A stretch of DNA of 64,000 nucleotides, from assembly GCA_914767715.1 (NCBI GenBank), contig OU612066.1:23906283-23970282 (forward strand), written 5' to 3'. Both the position numbers and the translations under genes were made by a program. How positions within the stretch are numbered: the stretch's first letter is position 1; the number at the start of each line of letters is the position of its first letter. The stretch is from Membranipora membranacea (taxonomy: Eukaryota; Bryozoa; Gymnolaemata; Cheilostomatida; Membraniporidae). The notes under the pieces were generated by a model. The model was given only the letters and a program-made list of their open reading frames with translations. It ran no database searches and was not told the origin of the DNA. Positions 1 to 12,300 of the stretch are shown in pieces.

Positions 1-29
1 ACGGATTTCATATTTGAAACGAGCGAGAG

Positions 30-130
30 TTGCTTCTGCTTTTGAGGTAAGTTTGAAGCAAATCTATTTTTTAATCCGAGCGAAAAAAAAGCATGATACC
101 CACCCTTGGTATATTTTTCAATTTTTTAAG
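30..130 (+). ncRNA. Possible spliced-leader-RNA-like structure (representative copy)
   Basis: A 7-bp stem, TTGCTTC (30-36) with GAAGCAA (55-61), encloses an 18-nt loop that holds the donor at 46/47. A second hairpin, ATACC (96-100) with GGTAT (108-112), follows. An Sm-like stretch, AATTTTTTAAG (120-130), lies just after it. Upstream, TTTCA (6-10) pairs with TGAAA (15-19). A leader paired around its own donor, followed by a hairpin and a U-rich Sm site, is the known architecture of spliced-leader RNAs, whose genes are commonly tandem. The Sm match is imperfect, the promoter is unproven and no leader is recognised. Chance structure in an AT-rich satellite is a real alternative. Confidence 0.2.
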
Positions 131-277
131 TCAGCGTTATTACCCCTCAAGCTTGTCTCAGGATCTTTATATTCTGCAGTTTGAATAAGGTCAATGGGGG
201 CTCTAACTGGTCAGTGTTTCATATTATTCCGACAGACTTTGTATTTTTTCACGCTGCCGTATGACATGTTTTTTCAG

Positions 278-382
278 TGCAAAAGTCAGCCTCGTTAAAT
301 CGGACGCTGACAGAGAACGGATAACTGCAGAGACAAACGGATTTCATATTTGAAACGAGCGAGAGTTGCTTCTGCTTTTGAG
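278..382 (+). other. Candidate repeated exon within the satellite unit (first complete instance)
   Basis: In each unit an acceptor, a T6 tract followed by CAG, precedes a 105-nt segment that ends in GAG before GTAAGT. A TATGAC sequence about 14 nt upstream of the AG could serve as branch site. The segment is 35 codons long but has stops in all three forward frames (TAA, TGA, TAA), so a product spliced from these exons would be noncoding under the standard code. One frame is open for 24 codons and then for 10 more after a single TGA. The signals and length are seen directly; transcription and splicing are inferred. The sites look intact in all copies read by eye. One copy near 22122 has T to C inside the pyrimidine tract, which is harmless. 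Confidence 0.4.
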
Positions 383-3300
383 GTAAGTTTGAAGCAAATC
401 TATTTTTTAATCCGAGCGAAAAAAAAGCATGATACCCACCCTTGGTATATTTTTCAATTTTTTAAGTCAGCGTTATTACCCCTCCAGCTTGTCTCAGGAT
501 CTTTATATTCTGCAGTTTGAATAAGGTCAATGGGGGCTCTAACTGGTCAGTGTTTCATATTATTCCGACAGACTTTGTATTTTTTCACGCTGCCGTATGA
601 CATGTTTTTTCAGTGCAAAAGTCAGCCTCGTTAAATCGGACGCTGACAGAGAACGGATAACTGCAGAGACAAACGGATTTCATATTTGAAACGAGCGAGA
701 GTTGCTTCTGCTTTTGAGGTAAGTTTGAAGCAAATCTATTTTTTAATCCGAGCGAAAAAAAAGCATGATACCCACCCTTGGTATATTTTTCAATTTTTTA
801 AGTCAGCGTTATTACCCCTCCAGCTTGTCTCAGGATCTTTATATTCTGCAGTTTGAATAAGGTCAATGGGGGCTCTAACTGGTCAGTGTTTCATATTATT
901 CCGACAGACTTTGTATTTTTTCACGCTGCCGTATGACATGTTTTTTCAGTGCAAAAGTCAGCCTCGTTAAATCGGACGCTGACAGAGAACGGATAACTGC
1001 AGAGACAAACGGATTTCATATTTGAAACGAGCGAGAGTTGCTTCTGCTTTTGAGGTAAGTTTGAAGCAAATCTATTTTTTAATCCGAGCGAAAAAAAAGC
1101 ATGATACCCACCCTTGGTATATTTTTCAATTTTTTAAGTCAGCGTTATTACCCCTCCAGCTTGTCTCAGGATCTTTATATTCTGCAGTTTGAATAAGGTC
1201 AATGGGGGCTCTAACTGGTCAGTGTTTCATATTATTCCGACAGACTTTGTATTTTTTCACGCTGCCGTATGACATGTTTTTTCAGTGCAAAAGTCAGCCT
1301 CGTTAAATCGGACGCTGACAGAGAACGGATAACTGCAGAGACAAACGGATTTCATATTTGAAACGAGCGAGAGTTGCTTCTGCTTTTGAGGTAAGTTTGA
1401 AGCAAATCTATTTTTTAATCCGAGCGAAAAAAAAGCATGATACCCACCCTTGGTATATTTTTCAATTTTTTAAGTCAGCGTTATTACCCCTCCAGCTTGT
1501 CTCAGGATCTTTATATTCTGCAGTTTGAATAAGGTCAATGGGGGCTCTAACTGGTCAGTGTTTCATATTATTCCGACAGACTTTGTATTTTTTCACGCTG
1601 CCGTATGACATGTTTTTTCAGTGCAAAAGTCAGCCTCGTTAAATCGGACGCTGACAGAGAACGGATAACTGCAGAGACAAACGGATTTCATATTTGAAAC
1701 GAGCGAGAGTTGCTTCTGCTTTTGAGGTAAGTTTGAAGCAAATCTATTTTTTAATCCGAGCGAAAAAAAAGCATGATACCCACCCTTGGTATATTTTTCA
1801 ATTTTTTAAGTCAGCGTTATTACCCCTCCAGCTTGTCTCAGGATCTTTATATTCTGCAGTTTGAATAAGGTCAATGGGGGCTCTAACTGGTCAGTGTTTC
1901 ATATTATTCCGACAGACTTTGTATTTTTTCACGCTGCCGTATGACATGTTTTTTCAGTGCAAAAGTCAGCCTCGTTAAATCGGACGCTGACAGAGAACGG
2001 ATAACTGCAGAGACAAACGGATTTCATATTTGAAACGAGCGAGAGTTGCTTCTGCTTTTGAGGTAAGTTTGAAGCAAATCTATTTTTTAATCCGAGCGAA
2101 AAAAAAGCATGATACCCACCCTTGGTATATTTTTCAATTTTTTAAGTCAGCGTTATTACCCCTCCAGCTTGTCTCAGGATCTTTATATTCTGCAGTTTGA
2201 ATAAGGTCAATGGGGGCTCTAACTGGTCAGTGTTTCATATTATTCCGACAGACTTTGTATTTTTTCACGCTGCCGTATGACATGTTTTTTCAGTGCAAAA
2301 GTCAGCCTCGTTAAATCGGACGCTGACAGAGAACGGATAACTGCAGAGACAAACGGATTTCATATTTGAAACGAGCGAGAGTTGCTTCTGCTTTTGAGGT
2401 AAGTTTGAAGCAAATCTATTTTTTAATCCGAGCGAAAAAAAAGCATGATACCCACCCTTGGTATATTTTTCAATTTTTTAAGTCAGCGTTATTACCCCTC
2501 CAGCTTGTCTCAGGATCTTTATATTCTGCAGTTTGAATAAGGTCAATGGGGGCTCTAACTGGTCAGTGTTTCATATTATTCCGACAGACTTTGTATTTTT
2601 TCACGCTGCCGTATGACATGTTTTTTCAGTGCAAAAGTCAGCCTCGTTAAATCGGACGCTGACAGAGAACGGATAACTGCAGAGACAAACGGATTTCATA
2701 TTTGAAACGAGCGAGAGTTGCTTCTGCTTTTGAGGTAAGTTTGAAGCAAATCTATTTTTTAATCCGAGCGAAAAAAAAGCATGATACCCACCCTTGGTAT
2801 ATTTTTCAATTTTTTAAGTCAGCGTTATTACCCCTCCAGCTTGTCTCAGGATCTTTATATTCTGCAGTTTGAATAAGGTCAATGGGGGCTCTAACTGGTC
2901 AGTGTTTCATATTATTCCGACAGACTTTGTATTTTTTCACGCTGCCGTATGACATGTTTTTTCAGTGCAAAAGTCAGCCTCGTTAAATCGGACGCTGACA
3001 GAGAACGGATAACTGCAGAGACAAACGGATTTCATATTTGAAACGAGCGAGAGTTGCTTCTGCTTTTGAGGTAAGTTTGAAGCAAATCTATTTTTTAATC
3101 CGAGCGAAAAAAAAGCATGATACCCACCCTTGGTATATTTTTCAATTTTTTAAGTCAGCGTTATTACCCCTCCAGCTTGTCTCAGGATCTTTATATTCTG
3201 CAGTTTGAATAAGGTCAATGGGGGCTCTAACTGGTCAGTGTTTCATATTATTCCGACAGACTTTGTATTTTTTCACGCTGCCGTATGACATGTTTTTTCA

Positions 3301-6300
3301 GTGCAAAAGTCAGCCTCGTTAAATCGGACGCTGACAGAGAACGGATAACTGCAGAGACAAACGGATTTCATATTTGAAACGAGCGAGAGTTGCTTCTGCT
3401 TTTGAGGTAAGTTTGAAGCAAATCTATTTTTTAATCCGAGCGAAAAAAAAGCATGATACCCACCCTTGGTATATTTTTCAATTTTTTAAGTCAGCGTTAT
3501 TACCCCTCAAGCTTGTCTCAGGATCTTTATATTCTGCAGTTTGAATAAGGTCAATGGGGGCTCTAACTGGTCAGTGTTTCATATTATTCCGACAGACTTT
3601 GTATTTTTTCACGCTGCCGTATGACATGTTTTTTCAGTGCAAAAGTCAGCCTCGTTAAATCGGACGCTGACAGAGAACGGATAACTGCAGAGACAAACGG
3701 ATTTCATATTTGAAACGAGCGAGAGTTGCTTCTGCTTTTGAGGTAAGTTTGAAGCAAATCTATTTTTTAATCCGAGCGAAAAAAAAGCATGATACCCACC
3801 CTTGGTATATTTTTCAATTTTTTAAGTCAGCGTTATTACCCCTCCAGCTTGTCTCAGGATCTTTATATTCTGCAGTTTGAATAAGGTCAATGGGGGCTCT
3901 AACTGGTCAGTGTTTCATATTATTCCGACAGACTTTGTATTTTTTCACGCTGCCGTATGACATGTTTTTTCAGTGCAAAAGTCAGCCTCGTTAAATCGGA
4001 CGCTGACAGAGAACGGATAACTGCAGAGACAAACGGATTTCATATTTGAAACGAGCGAGAGTTGCTTCTGCTTTTGAGGTAAGTTTGAAGCAAATCTATT
4101 TTTTAATCCGAGCGAAAAAAAAGCATGATACCCACCCTTGGTATATTTTTCAATTTTTTAAGTCAGCGTTATTACCCCTCCAGCTTGTCTCAGGATCTTT
4201 ATATTCTGCAGTTTGAATAAGGTCAATGGGGGCTCTAACTGGTCAGTGTTTCATATTATTCCGACAGACTTTGTATTTTTTCACGCTGCCGTATGACATG
4301 TTTTTTCAGTGCAAAAGTCAGCCTCGTTAAATCGGACGCTGACAGAGAACGGATAACTGCAGAGACAAACGGATTTCATATTTGAAACGAGCGAGAGTTG
4401 CTTCTGCTTTTGAGGTAAGTTTGAAGCAAATCTATTTTTTAATCCGAGCGAAAAAAAAGCATGATACCCACCCTTGGTATATTTTTCAATTTTTTAAGTC
4501 AGCGTTATTACCCCTCCAGCTTGTCTCAGGATCTTTATATTCTGCAGTTTGAATAAGGTCAATGGGGGCTCTAACTGGTCAGTGTTTCATATTATTCCGA
4601 CAGACTTTGTATTTTTTCACGCTGCCGTATGACATGTTTTTTCAGTGCAAAAGTCAGCCTCGTTAAATCGGACGCTGACAGAGAACGGATAACTGCAGAG
4701 ACAAACGGATTTCATATTTGAAACGAGCGAGAGTTGCTTCTGCTTTTGAGGTAAGTTTGAAGCAAATCTATTTTTTAATCCGAGCGAAAAAAAAGCATGA
4801 TACCCACCCTTGGTATATTTTTCAATTTTTTAAGTCAGCGTTATTACCCCTCCAGCTTGTCTCAGGATCTTTATATTCTGCAGTTTGAATAAGGTCAATG
4901 GGGGCTCTAACTGGTCAGTGTTTCATATTATTCCGACAGACTTTGTATTTTTTCACGCTGCCGTATGACATGTTTTTTCAGTGCAAAAGTCAGCCTCGTT
5001 AAATCGGACGCTGACAGAGAACGGATAACTGCAGAGACAAACGGATTTCATATTTGAAACGAGCGAGAGTTGCTTCTGCTTTTGAGGTAAGTTTGAAGCA
5101 AATCTATTTTTTAATCCGAGCGAAAAAAAAGCATGATACCCACCCTTGGTATATTTTTCAATTTTTTAAGTCAGCGTTATTACCCCTCCAGCTTGTCTCA
5201 GGATCTTTATATTCTGCAGTTTGAATAAGGTCAATGGGGGCTCTAACTGGTCAGTGTTTCATATTATTCCGACAGACTTTGTATTTTTTCACGCTGCCGT
5301 ATGACATGTTTTTTCAGTGCAAAAGTCAGCCTCGTTAAATCGGACGCTGACAGAGAACGGATAACTGCAGAGACAAACGGATTTCATATTTGAAACGAGC
5401 GAGAGTTGCTTCTGCTTTTGAGGTAAGTTTGAAGCAAATCTATTTTTTAATCCGAGCGAAAAAAAAGCATGATACCCACCCTTGGTATATTTTTCAATTT
5501 TTTAAGTCAGCGTTATTACCCCTCCAGCTTGTCTCAGGATCTTTATATTCTGCAGTTTGAATAAGGTCAATGGGGGCTCTAACTGGTCAGTGTTTCATAT
5601 TATTCCGACAGACTTTGTATTTTTTCACGCTGCCGTATGACATGTTTTTTCAGTGCAAAAGTCAGCCTCGTTAAATCGGACGCTGACAGAGAACGGATAA
5701 CTGCAGAGACAAACGGATTTCATATTTGAAACGAGCGAGAGTTGCTTCTGCTTTTGAGGTAAGTTTGAAGCAAATCTATTTTTTAATCCGAGCGAAAAAA
5801 AAGCATGATACCCACCCTTGGTATATTTTTCAATTTTTTAAGTCAGCGTTATTACCCCTCCAGCTTGTCTCAGGATCTTTATATTCTGCAGTTTGAATAA
5901 GGTCAATGGGGGCTCTAACTGGTCAGTGTTTCATATTATTCCGACAGACTTTGTATTTTTTCACGCTGCCGTATGACATGTTTTTTCAGTGCAAAAGTCA
6001 GCCTCGTTAAATCGGACGCTGACAGAGAACGGATAACTGCAGAGACAAACGGATTTCATATTTGAAACGAGCGAGAGTTGCTTCTGCTTTTGAGGTAAGT
6101 TTGAAGCAAATCTATTTTTTAATCCGAGCGAAAAAAAAGCATGATACCCACCCTTGGTATATTTTTCAATTTTTTAAGTCAGCGTTATTACCCCTCCAGC
6201 TTGTCTCAGGATCTTTATATTCTGCAGTTTGAATAAGGTCAATGGGGGCTCTAACTGGTCAGTGTTTCATATTATTCCGACAGACTTTGTATTTTTTCAC

Positions 6301-9300
6301 GCTGCCGTATGACATGTTTTTTCAGTGCAAAAGTCAGCCTCGTTAAATCGGACGCTGACAGAGAACGGATAACTGCAGAGACAAACGGATTTCAAATTTG
6401 AAACGAGCGAGAGTTGCTTCTGCTTTAGAGGTAAGTTTGAAGCAAATCTATTTTTTAATCCGAGCGAAAAAAAAGCATGATACCCACCCTTGGTATATTT
6501 TTCAATTTTTTAAGTCAGCGTTATTACCCCTCAAGCTTGTCTCAGGATCTTTATATTCTGCAGTTTGAATAAGGTCAATGGGGGCTCTAACTGGTCAGTG
6601 TTTCATATTATTCCGACAGACTTTGTATTTTTTCACGCTGCCGTATGACATGTTTTTTCAGTGCAAAAGTCAGCCTCGTTAAATCGGACGCTGACAGAGA
6701 ACGGATAACTGCAGAGACAAACGGATTTCATATTTGAAACGAGCGAGAGTTGCTTCTGCTTTTGAGGTAAGTTTGAAGCAAATCTATTTTTTAATCCGAG
6801 CGAAAAAAAAGCATGATACCCACCCTTGGTATATTTTTCAATTTTTTAAGTCAGCGTTATTACCCCTCCAGCTTGTCTCAGGATCTTTATATTCTGCAGT
6901 TTGAATAAGGTCAATGGGGGCTCTAACTGGTCAGTGTTTCATATTATTCCGACAGACTTTGTATTTTTTCACGCTGCCGTATGACATGTTTTTTCAGTGC
7001 AAAAGTCAGCCTCGTTAAATCGGACGCTGACAGAGAACGGATAACTGCAGAGACAAACGGATTTCATATTTGAAACGAGCGAGAGTTGCTTCTGCTTTTG
7101 AGGTAAGTTTGAAGCAAATCTATTTTTTAATCCGAGCGAAAAAAAAGCATGATACCCACCCTTGGTATATTTTTCAATTTTTTAAGTCAGCGTTATTACC
7201 CCTCCAGCTTGTCTCAGGATCTTTATATTCTGCAGTTTGAATAAGGTCAATGGGGGCTCTAACTGGTCAGTGTTTCATATTATTCCGACAGACTTTGTAT
7301 TTTTTCACGCTGCCGTATGACATGTTTTTTCAGTGCAAAAGTCAGCCTCGTTAAATCGGACGCTGACTGAGAACGGATAACTGCAGAGACAAACGGATTT
7401 CATATTTGAAACGAGCGAGAGTTGCTTCTGCTTTTGAGGTAAGTTTGAAGCAAATCTATTTTTTAATCCGAGCGAAAAAAAAGCATGATACCCACCCTTG
7501 GTATATTTTTCAATTTTTTAAGTCAGCGTTATTACCCCTCCAGCTTGTCTCAGGATCTTTATATTCTGCAGTTTGAATAAGGTCAATGGGGGCTCTAACT
7601 GGTCAGTGTTTCATATTATTCCGACAGACTTTGTATTTTTTCACGCTGCCGTATGACATGTTTTTTCAGTGCAAAAGTCAGCCTCGTTAAATCGGACGCT
7701 GACAGAGAACGGATAACTGCAGAGACAAACGGATTTCATATTTGAAACGAGCGAGAGTTGCCTCTGCTTTTGAGGTAAGTTTGAAGCAAATCTATTTTTT
7801 AATCCGAGCGAAAAAAAAGCATGATACCCACCCTTGGTATATTTTTCAATTTTTTAAGTCAGCGTTATTACCCCTCCAGCTTGTCTCAGGATCTTTATAT
7901 TCTGCAGTTTGAATAAGGTCAATGGGGGCTCTAACTGGTCAGTGTTTCATATTATTCCGACAGACTTTGTATTTTTTCACGCTGCCGTATGACATGTTTT
8001 TTCAGTGCAAAAGTCAGCCTCGTTAAATCGGACGCTGACAGAGAACGGATAACTGCAGAGACAAACGGATTTCATATTTGAAACGAGCGAGAGTTGCTTC
8101 TGCTTTTGAGGTAAGTTTGAAGCAAATCTATTTTTTAATCCGAGCGAAAAAAAAGCATGATACCCACCCTTGGTATATTTTTCAATTTTTTAAGTCAGCG
8201 TTATTACCCCTCCAGCTTGTCTCAGGATCTTTATATTCTGCAGTTTGAATAAGGTCAATGGGGGCTCTAACTGGTCAGTGTTTCATATTATTCCGACAGA
8301 CTTTGTATTTTTTCACGCTGCCGTATGACATGTTTTTTCAGTGCAAAAGTCAGCCTCGTTAAATCGGACGCTGACAGAGAACGGATAACTGCAGAGACAA
8401 ACGGATTTCATATTTGAAACGAGCGAGAGTTGCTTCTGCTTTTGAGGTAAGTTTGAAGCAAATCTATTTTTTAATCCGAGCGAAAAAAAAGCATGATACC
8501 CACCCTTGGTATATTTTTCAATTTTTTAAGTCAGCGTTATTACCCCTCAAGCTTGTCTCAGGATCTTTATATTCTGCAGTTTGAATAAGGTCAATGGGGG
8601 CTCTAACTGGTCAGTGTTTCATATTATTCCGACAGACTTTGTATTTTTTCACGCTGCCGTATGACATGTTTTTTCAGTGCAAAAGTCAGCCTCGTTAAAT
8701 CGGACGCTGACAGAGAACGGATAACTGCAGAGACAAACGGATTTCATATTTGAAACGAGCGAGAGTTGCTTCTGCTTTTGAGGTAAGTTTGAAGCAAATC
8801 TATTTTTTAATCCGAGCGAAAAAAAAGCATGATACCCACCCTTGGTATATTTTTCAATTTTTTAAGTCAGCGTTATTACCCCTCCAGCTTGTCTCAGGAT
8901 CTTTATATTCTGCAGTTTGAATAAGGTCAATGGGGGCTCTAACTGGTCAGTGTTTCATATTATTCCGACAGACTTTGTATTTTTTCACGCTGCCGTATGA
9001 CATGTTTTTTCAGTGCAAAAGTCAGCCTCGTTAAATCGGACGCTGACAGAGAACGGATAACTGCAGAGACAAACGGATTTCATATTTGAAACGAGCGAGA
9101 GTTGCTTCTGCTTTTGAGGTAAGTTTGAAGCAAATCTATTTTTTAATCCGAGCGAAAAAAAAGCATGATACCCACCCTTGGTATATTTTTCAATTTTTTA
9201 AGTCAGCGTTATTACCCCTCCAGCTTGTCTCAGGATCTTTATATTCTGCAGTTTGAATAAGGTCAATGGGGGCTCTAACTGGTCAGTGTTTCATATTATT

Positions 9301-12300
9301 CCGACAGACTTTGTATTTTTTCACGCTGCCGTATGACATGTTTTTTCAGTGCAAAAGTCAGCCTCGTTAAATCGGACGCTGACAGAGAACGGATAACTGC
9401 AGAGACAAACGGATTTCATATTTGAAACGAGCGAGAGTTGCTTCTGCTTTTGAGGTAAGTTTGAAGCAAATCTATTTTTTAATCCGAGCGAAAAAAAAGC
9501 ATGATACCCACCCTTGGTATATTTTTCAATTTTTTAAGTCAGCGTTATTACCCCTCCAGCTTGTCTCAGGATCTTTATATTCTGCAGTTTGAATAAGGTC
9601 AATGGGGGCTCTAACTGGTCAGTGTTTCATATTATTCCGACAGACTTTGTATTTTTTCACGCTGCCGTATGACATGTTTTTTCAGTGCAAAAGTCAGCCT
9701 CGTTAAATCGGACGCTGACAGAGAACGGATAACTGCAGAGACAAACGGATTTCATATTTGAAACGAGCGAGAGTTGCTTCTGCTTTTGAGGTAAGTTTGA
9801 AGCAAATCTATTTTTTAATCCGAGCGAAAAAAAAGCATGATACCCACCCTTGGTATATTTTTCAATTTTTTAAGTCAGCGTTATTACCCCTCCAGCTTGT
9901 CTCAGGATCTTTATATTCTGCAGTTTGAATAAGGTCAATGGGGGCTCTAACTGGTCAGTGTTTCATATTATTCCGACAGACTTTGTATTTTTTCACGCTG
10001 CCGTATGACATGTTTTTTCAGTGCAAAAGTCAGCCTCGTTAAATCGGACGCTGACAGAGAACGGATAACTGCAGAGACAAACGGATTTCATATTTGAAAC
10101 GAGCGAGAGTTGCTTCTGCTTTTGAGGTAAGTTTGAAGCAAATCTATTTTTTAATCCGAGCGAAAAAAAAGCATGATACCCACCCTTGGTATATTTTTCA
10201 ATTTTTTAAGTCAGCGTTATTACCCCTCCAGCTTGTCTCAGGATCTTTATATTCTGCAGTTTGAATAAGGTCAATGGGGGCTCTAACTGGTCAGTGTTTC
10301 ATATTATTCCGACAGACTTTGTATTTTTTCACGCTGCCGTATGACATGTTTTTTCAGTGCAAAAGTCAGCCTCGTTAAATCGGACGCTGACAGAGAACGG
10401 ATAACTGCAGAGACAAACGGATTTCATATTTGAAACGAGCGAGAGTTGCTTCTGCTTTTGAGGTAAGTTTGAAGCAAATCTATTTTTTAATCCGAGCGAA
10501 AAAAAAGCATGATACCCACCCTTGGTATATTTTTCAATTTTTTAAGTCAGCGTTATTACCCCTCCAGCTTGTCTCAGGATCTTTATATTCTGCAGTTTGA
10601 ATAAGGTCAATGGGGGCTCTAACTGGTCAGTGTTTCATATTATTCCGACAGACTTTGTATTTTTTCACGCTGCCGTATGACATGTTTTTTCAGTGCAAAA
10701 GTCAGCCTCGTTAAATCGGACGCTGACAGAGAACGGATAACTGCAGAGACAAACGGATTTCATATTTGAAACGAGCGAGAGTTGCTTCTGCTTTTGAGGT
10801 AAGTTTGAAGCAAATCTATTTTTTAATCCGAGCGAAAAAAAAGCATGATACCCACCCTTGGTATATTTTTCAATTTTTTAAGTCAGCGTTATTACCCCTC
10901 CAGCTTGTCTCAGGATCTTTATATTCTGCAGTTTGAATAAGGTCAATGGGGGCTCTAACTGGTCAGTGTTTCATATTATTCCGACAGACTTTGTATTTTT
11001 TCACGCTGCCGTATGACATGTTTTTTCAGTGCAAAAGTCAGCCTCGTTAAATCGGACGCTGACAGAGAACGGATAACTGCAGAGACAAACGGATTTCATA
11101 TTTGAAACGAGCGAGAGTTGCTTCTGCTTTTGAGGTAAGTTTGAAGCAAATCTATTTTTTAATCCGAGCGAAAAAAAAGCATGATACCCACCCTTGGTAT
11201 ATTTTTCAATTTTTTAAGTCAGCGTTATTACCCCTCCAGCTTGTCTCAGGATCTTTATATTCTGCAGTTTGAATAAGGTCAATGGGGGCTCTAACTGGTC
11301 AGTGTTTCATATTATTCCGACAGACTTTGTATTTTTTCACGCTGCCGTATGACATGTTTTTTCAGTGCAAAAGTCAGCCTCGTTAAATCGGACGCTGACA
11401 GAGAACGGATAACTGCAGAGACAAACGGATTTCATATTTGAAACGAGCGAGAGTTGCTTCTGCTTTTGAGGTAAGTTTGAAGCAAATCTATTTTTTAATC
11501 CGAGCGAAAAAAAAGCATGATACCCACCCTTGGTATATTTTTCAATTTTTTAAGTCAGCGTTATTACCCCTCCAGCTTGTCTCAGGATCTTTATATTCTG
11601 CAGTTTGAATAAGGTCAATGGGGGCTCTAACTGGTCAGTGTTTCATATTATTCCGACAGACTTTGTATTTTTTCACGCTGCCGTATGACATGTTTTTTCA
11701 GTGCAAAAGTCAGCCTCGTTAAATCGGACGCTGACAGAGAACGGATAACTGCAGAGACAAACGGATTTCATATTTGAAACGAGCGAGAGTTGCTTCTGCT
11801 TTTGAGGTAAGTTTGAAGCAAATCTATTTTTTAATCCGAGCGAAAAAAAAGCATGATACCCACCCTTGGTATATTTTTCAATTTTTTAAGTCAGCGTTAT
11901 TACCCCTCCAGCTTGTCTCAGGATCTTTATATTCTGCAGTTTGAATAAGGTCAATGGGGGCTCTAACTGGTCAGTGTTTCATATTATTCCGACAGACTTT
12001 GTATTTTTTCACGCTGCCGTATGACATGTTTTTTCAGTGCAAAAGTCAGCCTCGTTAAATCGGACGCTGACAGAGAACGGATAACTGCAGAGACAAACGG
12101 ATTTCATATTTGAAACGAGCGAGAGTTGCTTCTGCTTTTGAGGTAAGTTTGAAGCAAATCTATTTTTTAATCCGAGCGAAAAAAAAGCATGATACCCACC
12201 CTTGGTATATTTTTCAATTTTTTAAGTCAGCGTTATTACCCCTCCAGCTTGTCTCAGGATCTTTATATTCTGCAGTTTGAATAAGGTCAATGGGGGCTCT

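Noticed and set aside
278-382. A 35-residue protein repeat encoded by the satellite exon
   Set aside because: The length is a multiple of three, but every frame has a stop in each copy (TGA in the best one), and nothing else in the window suggests a nonstandard code.
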